Shown: piece by piece, positions 32,288-36,994 of the stretch
Position numbering within the stretch: the first letter of the stretch is position 1
Layout of the letters: each line of letters starts with the position of its first letter
Assembly: GCA_947379865.1 (NCBI GenBank)
Contig: CANCOY010000026.1
Location: forward strand, 1-36,994
Length of the DNA stretch: 36,994 nucleotides
Direction: 5' to 3'
From: Acetobacteraceae bacterium
GTDB taxonomy: Bacteria; Pseudomonadota; Alphaproteobacteria; Zavarziniales; Zavarziniaceae
Notes under the pieces: model-generated
What the model was told of the DNA's origin: nothing
The model's database searches: none
Seen by the model: only the letters and a program-made list of their open reading frames with translations
Position numbers and translations under genes: made by a program

Positions 32288-32303
32288 ATAAAGATATCTT
32301 TAT
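32288..32303. promoter_or_regulatory. 16-bp perfect palindrome upstream of ahcY (ArsR-type SahR/SamR-like operator)
   Basis: ATAAAGAT-ATCTTTAT is a perfect palindrome 80 bp before the ahcY start, in the only AT-rich part of the gap. ArsR-family regulators SahR and SamR are known to control methionine-cycle genes in Proteobacteria through AT-rich palindromes of this kind. The specific regulator assignment is inference; no regulator gene is near. Confidence 0.6.
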
Positions 32304-32382
32304 GCTTGGCCCTGAGTGCCCGGGCTGGTATAAGGCGGCAGAATTCCTGCCCCCCCTTCCAGATGACCGGGAGCCTTCCCCC

Positions 32383-33681
32383 ATGACTGCATTCACTGAT
32401 TACAAGGTGGCGAACCTTGATCTCGCCGGCTGGGGCCGGAAGGAGATCGCCATTGCCGAGACCGAAATGCCGGGCCTGATGGCCCTGCGTCAGGAATATG
32501 GCGCGCAGAAGCCGCTGAAGGGCGCCCGCATCGCCGGCTGCCTGCACATGACCATCCAGACCGCCGTGCTGATCGAGACCCTGATCGTGCTGGGCGCCGA
32601 GATCCGCTGGTCGTCGTGCAACATCTTCTCGACCCAGGACCAGGCGGCAGCGGCCATGGCCGCCGTCGGCATTCCCGTCTTTGCCTGGAAGGGCATGGAC
32701 GAGGAAGAGTTCTGGTGGTGCATCCATCAGACCATCAAGGGGCCGGACGGCTGGACCCCCAACATGATCCTGGATGACGGCGGCGATCTCACCGTGCTGA
32801 TGCACAACGAATATCCCGAACTGATGAAGGACGTGCGCGGCCTCTCGGAAGAGACCACCACGGGCGTTCACCGTCTCTACGAGATGCAGAAGGCCGGCAC
32901 GCTGATGGTGCCAGCCATCAACGTCAACGACAGCGTGACCAAGTCGAAGTTCGACAATCTCTATGGCTGCCGTGAAAGCCTCGTCGATGGCATCAAGCGC
33001 GCCACCGACGTGATGATGGCAGGCAAGGTCGCGGTCGTCTGCGGCTATGGCGACGTGGGCAAGGGTTCTGCCGCTTCGCTGCGCAGCCAGGGTGCGCGCG
33101 TGATGGTCACGGAAATCGATCCGATCTGCGCGCTGCAGGCGGCGATGGAAGGCTATCAGGTCACCACCATGGATGACGCTGCCGCGCTGGGCGACATTTT
33201 CGTCACCGCCACGGGCAATGTCGACGTGATCACCCTTGATCACATGCGGGTCATGAAGGACCGCGCCATAGTCTGCAACATTGGCCATTTCGACAGCGAG
33301 ATCCAGATCGCCTCCTTGTCGAACTTTGCCTGGGAAGAAGTGAAGCCCCAGGTGGACGAGGTTGTGTTCCCCGATGGCAAGCGCCTGATCGTGCTGGCCA
33401 AGGGCCGTCTGGTGAACCTGGGCTGTGGCACCGGCCACCCCAGCTTCGTGATGAGCGCCTCGTTCTCGAACCAGGTGATCGCCCAGATCGAGCTGTGGAA
33501 CAACCACAAGGCCTATGACCGCAAGGTCTATATGCTGCCCAAGCACCTCGACGAGAAGGTGGCGGCCCTCCACCTCGAAAAGCTTGGCGCCAAGCTGACC
33601 AAGCTCACCACCGAACAGGCAGCCTATATCGGCATTGCTGACGGCGCCGGTCCCTACAAGCCTGAGCATTACCGCTACTAA
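32383..33681 (+). CDS. ahcY: Adenosylhomocysteinase (S-adenosyl-L-homocysteine hydrolase)
   Basis: 432 residues, normal for the bacterial enzyme. It splits S-adenosylhomocysteine to adenosine and homocysteine in the methyl cycle. Visible landmarks: GCLHMTIQTAVLIETL and SCNIFSTQDQAAAA at the substrate site, NVNDSVTKSKFDN with the catalytic Lys, the NAD-binding GYGDVGKGSA, GHFDSEI, and LGCGTGHPSFVMSASFSNQ; the C-terminus PYKPEHYRY ends with the cofactor-binding Lys-Tyr part. ATG 32383 is the only start that gives the family N-terminus. It is followed by divL, an arrangement I know from other alphaproteobacteria. The palindrome upstream indicates control by SAH/SAM level. Confidence 0.97.
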   Translation: MTAFTDYKVANLDLAGWGRKEIAIAETEMPGLMALRQEYGAQKPLKGARIAGCLHMTIQTAVLIETLIVLGAEIRWSSCNIFSTQDQAAAAMAAVGIPVFAWKGMDEEEFWWCIHQTIKGPDGWTPNMILDDGGDLTVLMHNEYPELMKDVRGLSEETTTGVHRLYEMQKAGTLMVPAINVNDSVTKSKFDNLYGCRESLVDGIKRATDVMMAGKVAVVCGYGDVGKGSAASLRSQGARVMVTEIDPICALQAAMEGYQVTTMDDAAALGDIFVTATGNVDVITLDHMRVMKDRAIVCNIGHFDSEIQIASLSNFAWEEVKPQVDEVVFPDGKRLIVLAKGRLVNLGCGTGHPSFVMSASFSNQVIAQIELWNNHKAYDRKVYMLPKHLDEKVAALHLEKLGAKLTKLTTEQAAYIGIADGAGPYKPEHYRY

Positions 33682-33695
33682 GAGGTCACGGCTTT

Positions 33696-33719
33696 CCCGC
33701 CCGGCTCAGGCCGGGCGGG
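33696..33719 (+). terminator. GC-rich hairpin after ahcY
   Basis: CCCGCCCGGC (33696-33705) and GCCGGGCGGG (33710-33719) form a perfect 10-bp stem with TCAG loop, 14 bp after the ahcY stop. No U-run follows on either strand (the minus strand has only AAAG), so it may be a weak terminator or an RNA-stabilising hairpin rather than a full stop before divL. Confidence 0.6.
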
Positions 33720-33784
33720 AGCGCTAGCGGGTGGCCATGTAACCGGATCTTGTCCCCGGCGGGAACACGCGCCATTGTGTTCTC

Positions 33785-36250
33785 ATGTTGCTTCTTACCT
33801 TGCCAACCCTGCCCGCCGTCACCGGTTTCCCTGATCTGGGGCTGGGCGGCGCTGCCGGGACGATCACCCTCCCTTTTGGCCCGCTGCTGGGCCTTGCCGC
33901 AGCCGCTGCGGTCCTGGTGCTGGTCGCCTTCACTCTTGCCGTTCGTGCCACGTTCCTTCTGGGCCACGTACGCCTGCGCGCCGATACCGCCGGGGTTCTG
34001 GCTGAGCGCCTGCAGGGCCTGTTCGCGGCAGGTGGGGGCAGTGTCGTCTTCTGGCCTGCCGGCAAGCAGGGAACGCCGCGCGTCATGGGCGACATGGCCA
34101 TGCCCTTTGCCGACGGGGCGGGGGAGTGGGCGGCGATCCGTGCCCGCTTTGCCCCGGCTTCAGGTGAAGAAATCGACAGGGCACTGGTGGCACTGGCAAC
34201 CGATGGTCTCTCCTTTGCCCTGTCCACCAGCCTTGCCAATGGTGACCGCCTTGATGCCAGGGGGGCACGGGTCAACGGGAACAATGGTCGGCTGCTGGGC
34301 CATGCGCTGTGGCTTGATGATGCCGCTGCCGCCCGCATGCGCGAGGCAGCGCTCGAAGCCTCGCTGTTGTCGGCCAATTCCCTGTTCCTTCAGAGCCTGG
34401 AACTGGCTGAGCGGGCACCCTTCCCGATCTGGCGGCGGGGCAGCGCCCTTGGTCTTGAATGGGTCAACCGGGCCTATGGCAGCGCTGTCGAACTGCCGCC
34501 GGCCGAGGTTGTGGCCGGGGCGGGTGTGGAATTTGCCTCCCGCGCCATTGGTCCCCGGGCGCGGGAACTGGCGGCAACCGCCTGTGCGCGGGGTCGCATG
34601 GCCCAGGAAAAACGCTTTGTGGTGGTGGCGGGCCAGCGCCGGGCCTTTGATATCATCGAAGTGCCCTTGCCCGCTGGCGGCACCGTTGGCTATGCCCTAG
34701 ACATCACCGCCCTTGATGAGGCACGCACCGATCTGGCCCGGCATGTGGACGGCCATGCCGAAACCCTCGATCGCCTGGGCACGGCCATTGCCATCTTTGG
34801 CGCCGACAAGCGCCTTGCCTTCCACAACAGCGCCTTTGTGCGGCTCTGGGGCCTGTCCGAGGACTGGCTGGAGGGCCACCCCCATGATTCCGAGATTCTG
34901 GAACGTCTGCGTGACCAGCGCCTGTTGCCGGAACAGGCGGATTTTCCGGCCTGGAAGCGGCAGCGCCTTGCCCTTTACACCGCCGTCATCGAACCGCGCG
35001 AGGAATACTGGCATCTGCCCGATGGCCGCACCCTGAGGGAGGTGTGCCAGCCGCATCCCTTTGGCGGCCTGCTCTTCTTTTATGAGGATGTCAGCGATCG
35101 TCTGGCGCTGGAGCGTTCGCACAACACCCTGATTGCGGTGCAGGGGGCCACCCTCGACAAGCTCTATGAAGGGGTTGCGGTGTTCGGCAGCGATGGCCGC
35201 CTGAAATTGTGCAACCCCGCCCTGGGGCGGATCTGGAAGCTGTCGACGGCCCAGCTTCAGGGCTCGCCGCACATCGCTGATGTAACCGAAATGGTCCGGC
35301 CCCTGCTGCCCGGCGACGTGGCGGACTGGCCCAAGGTGCGCGCCCGCATGATCGAGGTTGTAACCGAGCGCGAGGCCGGCGCTGGCCGCATGCACCGTCC
35401 CGATGGCTCGGTGGTGGATTTTGCGGCCAGCCATCTGCCCGATGGCGCCATGCTGCTGACTTATCTGGATGTCACCGATTCCGTGGACATCGAGCGCGCC
35501 CTGCGCGAGCGCAACGAGGCGCTGGAAGCGGCGGACCAACTCAAGACCACCTTCGTCTCCAATGTCAGCTATGAATTGCGCACGCCCCTGAATTCCATCC
35601 TCGGCTTTGGCGAAATCCTCGATCAGGAGTATTTCGGGCCGATCAACCCGCGCCAGCGCGAATATACCGCCGGCATTCTCAGCGCCTCGCGCCTGTTGCA
35701 GAATCTGATCAACGACATCCTCGACCTTGCCACCATCGAGGCGGGGGTGATGGAAATCGCCTCCCAGCGTCTGGTGGTCTCGGAACTGCTGGAGAGTGTT
35801 GTCCACCTCATGGCAGAGCAGGGGCGCCAGCATCTGGTCACCATCGAGCTTGCCTGCGGGGTGCCAATTGACGAGGCCATCGAGGCGGACGAGCGGCGCC
35901 TGCGCCAGAGCCTCGTCAACCTTGTCTCGAACGCGATCAAATATACCCTGGCCGGGGGAACCATTACGCTTGGTGCCGACCGTGATGCCGCAGGTATCAA
36001 TATCTGGGTGGCCGACACCGGCATCGGCATTGACCCGCGCCTGCACGAAACCGTGTTCGAGATCTTCGAGACCGCCGGGGAGCGGCGCCGGGGTGCCGGC
36101 CTTGGCCTGTCACTGGTGCGCCGCCTCATCGCCCTGCACGGTGGCGAGGTGCGGATCGAATCGGAAATGGGGGCAGGGACGCGGGTCGTGTGCTCCCTGC
36201 CTCTCCCGGCGCTTGATCCCGATCTCAGGCTGGACCTGCTTTCTCACTGA
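33785..36250 (+). CDS. divL: DivL-type pseudo-histidine kinase (Tyr at the phospho-acceptor site)
   Basis: 821 residues. One N-terminal membrane helix (about 32-54), then PAS-like modules (about 200-310, 320-440, 455-570), a dimerisation helix and an ATPase domain. The H-box reads NVSYELRTPLN: Tyr596 replaces the His, the hallmark of Caulobacter DivL. ATP-binding motifs are kept (N box SLVNLVSNAIKYT, G1 VADTGIGID, G2 GAGLGLSLV). In Caulobacter, DivL binds DivK-phosphate and tunes CckA, and so CtrA and the cell cycle. The ahcY neighbour supports orthology. No good ribosome site is seen before ATG 33785. Its 3' end overlaps the convergent ACR3 gene by 26 bp. Confidence 0.9.
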   Translation: MLLLTLPTLPAVTGFPDLGLGGAAGTITLPFGPLLGLAAAAAVLVLVAFTLAVRATFLLGHVRLRADTAGVLAERLQGLFAAGGGSVVFWPAGKQGTPRVMGDMAMPFADGAGEWAAIRARFAPASGEEIDRALVALATDGLSFALSTSLANGDRLDARGARVNGNNGRLLGHALWLDDAAAARMREAALEASLLSANSLFLQSLELAERAPFPIWRRGSALGLEWVNRAYGSAVELPPAEVVAGAGVEFASRAIGPRARELAATACARGRMAQEKRFVVVAGQRRAFDIIEVPLPAGGTVGYALDITALDEARTDLARHVDGHAETLDRLGTAIAIFGADKRLAFHNSAFVRLWGLSEDWLEGHPHDSEILERLRDQRLLPEQADFPAWKRQRLALYTAVIEPREEYWHLPDGRTLREVCQPHPFGGLLFFYEDVSDRLALERSHNTLIAVQGATLDKLYEGVAVFGSDGRLKLCNPALGRIWKLSTAQLQGSPHIADVTEMVRPLLPGDVADWPKVRARMIEVVTEREAGAGRMHRPDGSVVDFAASHLPDGAMLLTYLDVTDSVDIERALRERNEALEAADQLKTTFVSNVSYELRTPLNSILGFGEILDQEYFGPINPRQREYTAGILSASRLLQNLINDILDLATIEAGVMEIASQRLVVSELLESVVHLMAEQGRQHLVTIELACGVPIDEAIEADERRLRQSLVNLVSNAIKYTLAGGTITLGADRDAAGINIWVADTGIGIDPRLHETVFEIFETAGERRRGAGLGLSLVRRLIALHGGEVRIESEMGAGTRVVCSLPLPALDPDLRLDLLSH

Positions 36251-36994
36251 GACCGCGTTCGTACCACGGGGCGGTGCGCCGGACGATGGCCACCACCGAC
36301 AGCATCACCGGCACCTCGATCAGCACCCCCACAACCGTGGCAAGGGCCGCGCCCGAGGTGATGCCGAACAGGCTGATGGCGGCTGCCACCGCCAGCTCGA
36401 AGAAATTGCTGGCGCCGATCAGCGCCGCCGGGCCGGCAACACAATGGGCAACGTTGAAGCGGCGGGCGAGGACATAGGCAAGGCCCGCATTGAACCAGGT
36501 CTGGATCAGGATTGGCACCGCCAAGAGGGCAATCACCACGGGCTGGGCCAGGATCGCCTCACCCTGGAAGCCGAACAGCAGCACCAGGGTTGCCAGCAGT
36601 GCCACCAGCGACACCGGCTGCAGACGCTGCGCCACCCGCTCCAGCGCACCCGCTCCGCTGGCCAGAAGAATGCGCCGCCACAGCTGTGCAAGGGCCAGGG
36701 GCACCACGATGTAAAGGCCAACTGACAGGGCCAGCGTATCCCAGGGCACGGTGACCGAGGCCAAGCCCAGCAAAAGGCCCACCAGCGGCCCAAAGGCCAC
36801 CACCATGATGGCATCGTTCAGCGCCACCTGGCTGAGGGTGAAATTCGCCTCGCCCCCACACAGGTTCGACCACACAAAGACCATGGCCGTACACGGGGCC
36901 GCCGCCAGCAGGATCAGCCCCGCCACATAGGAATCGATCTGCTCAGCCACCAGCCAGGGCGCAAACAGCACCCGCACGAACAGCCAGGCCAGCA
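36225..36994 (-). CDS. acr3: ACR3-family arsenite efflux transporter (5' end outside window)
   Basis: Partial: the frame is open through the right edge (LAWLFVRVLFAPWL precedes the first in-window start candidate). About 255 residues are visible, with seven or so membrane helices. The ACR3 signature with the essential Cys is clear: AAAPCTAMVFVWSNLCGGEANFTLSQ is split here as AAPCTAMVFVWSNL and then FTLSQVALNDAIM; later GASNFFELAVAAAISLFG is also family-typical. ACR3 proteins export As(III) with proton exchange. No arsR or arsC is visible in the window; they may lie beyond its right edge. It ends inside the last codons of divL, tail to tail. Confidence 0.93.
   Translation of the reverse strand, partial: LAWLFVRVLFAPWLVAEQIDSYVAGLILLAAAPCTAMVFVWSNLCGGEANFTLSQVALNDAIMVVAFGPLVGLLLGLASVTVPWDTLALSVGLYIVVPLALAQLWRRILLASGAGALERVAQRLQPVSLVALLATLVLLFGFQGEAILAQPVVIALLAVPILIQTWFNAGLAYVLARRFNVAHCVAGPAALIGASNFFELAVAAAISLFGITSGAALATVVGVLIEVPVMLSVVAIVRRTAPWYERGLSEKAGPA

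Noticed and set aside
32236..32382. SAH or SAM riboswitch before ahcY
   Set aside because: I see a protein-type palindrome but no stem set resembling known SAH or SAM-II aptamers.
33696..33719. Strong intrinsic terminator isolating ahcY from divL
   Set aside because: The stem is perfect but has no U-run, so I list it only as a moderate-confidence hairpin and leave co-transcription open.
34697..36046. Minus-strand 449-codon open frame opposite divL
   Set aside because: It mirrors the codon pattern of divL and has no motif or ribosome site.

Overview
The window comes from a GC-rich alphaproteobacterium. The best markers are an ahcY-divL gene pair in which DivL carries the diagnostic tyrosine in place of the phospho-acceptor histidine, a short CysD with a fused CysN-CysC, and many genes joined by ATGA overlaps. 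A Rhodospirillales-like lineage fits, but I cannot fix the genus from sequence alone.

Positions 1-2406 are the right end of an integrated element in the 3' end of a tRNA-Arg(CCG) gene (2407-2483, minus). It carries a full-length tyrosine integrase next to the tRNA, a small AT-rich secreted Rap1a/Tai-type protein, and the C-terminal part of a second, different tyrosine recombinase cut by the window edge. Its Arg codon use (AGG, CGA) differs from the rest of the window.

Positions 2565-20849 are an exopolysaccharide locus. It encodes a polyprenyl-phosphate sugar phosphotransferase, a Wza-type export lipoprotein, a Wzz/GumC-type co-polymerase without kinase domain, a heparinase II/III-family protein, a GT4 glycosyltransferase and a Wzy/O-antigen-ligase-type membrane protein. 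A divergent operon holds an ExeA-like ATPase with LysM domain, a degenerate BY-kinase-like ATPase and a second GT4. An AlgD-like GDP-mannose dehydrogenase and a ManC/AlgA-type bifunctional enzyme could make GDP-mannuronate. Between them lies an unusual minus-strand operon: Tat-exported GH10 xylanase-like enzyme, secreted protein with five YNW heptad repeats, and an alkaline-phosphatase-fold protein that seems to lack most catalytic residues. No Wzx flippase is visible.

Positions 21121-25502 hold a type I secretion ABC transporter with an inactive C39-like domain, a very short HlyD-type adaptor lacking the coiled-coil hairpin, and a GT2-GtrA fusion. Positions 25532-28530 hold the sulfate-activation operon cysD-cysNC, preceded by a 25-bp palindrome and a candidate Cys/Arg-rich upstream ORF, and followed by stacked hairpins, a strong bidirectional terminator and a 28-codon ORF with an extended Shine-Dalgarno. 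The remainder holds a GtrA protein, a CopD-domain membrane protein, a third GT4, ahcY behind a 16-bp perfect palindrome, divL, and a partial ACR3 arsenite exporter.

The most unusual pieces are the GH10/YNW-repeat/degenerate AlkP operon, the hairpin-less secretion adaptor, the Walker-A-degenerate kinase homologue, and the two tiny ORFs flanking cysDNC.
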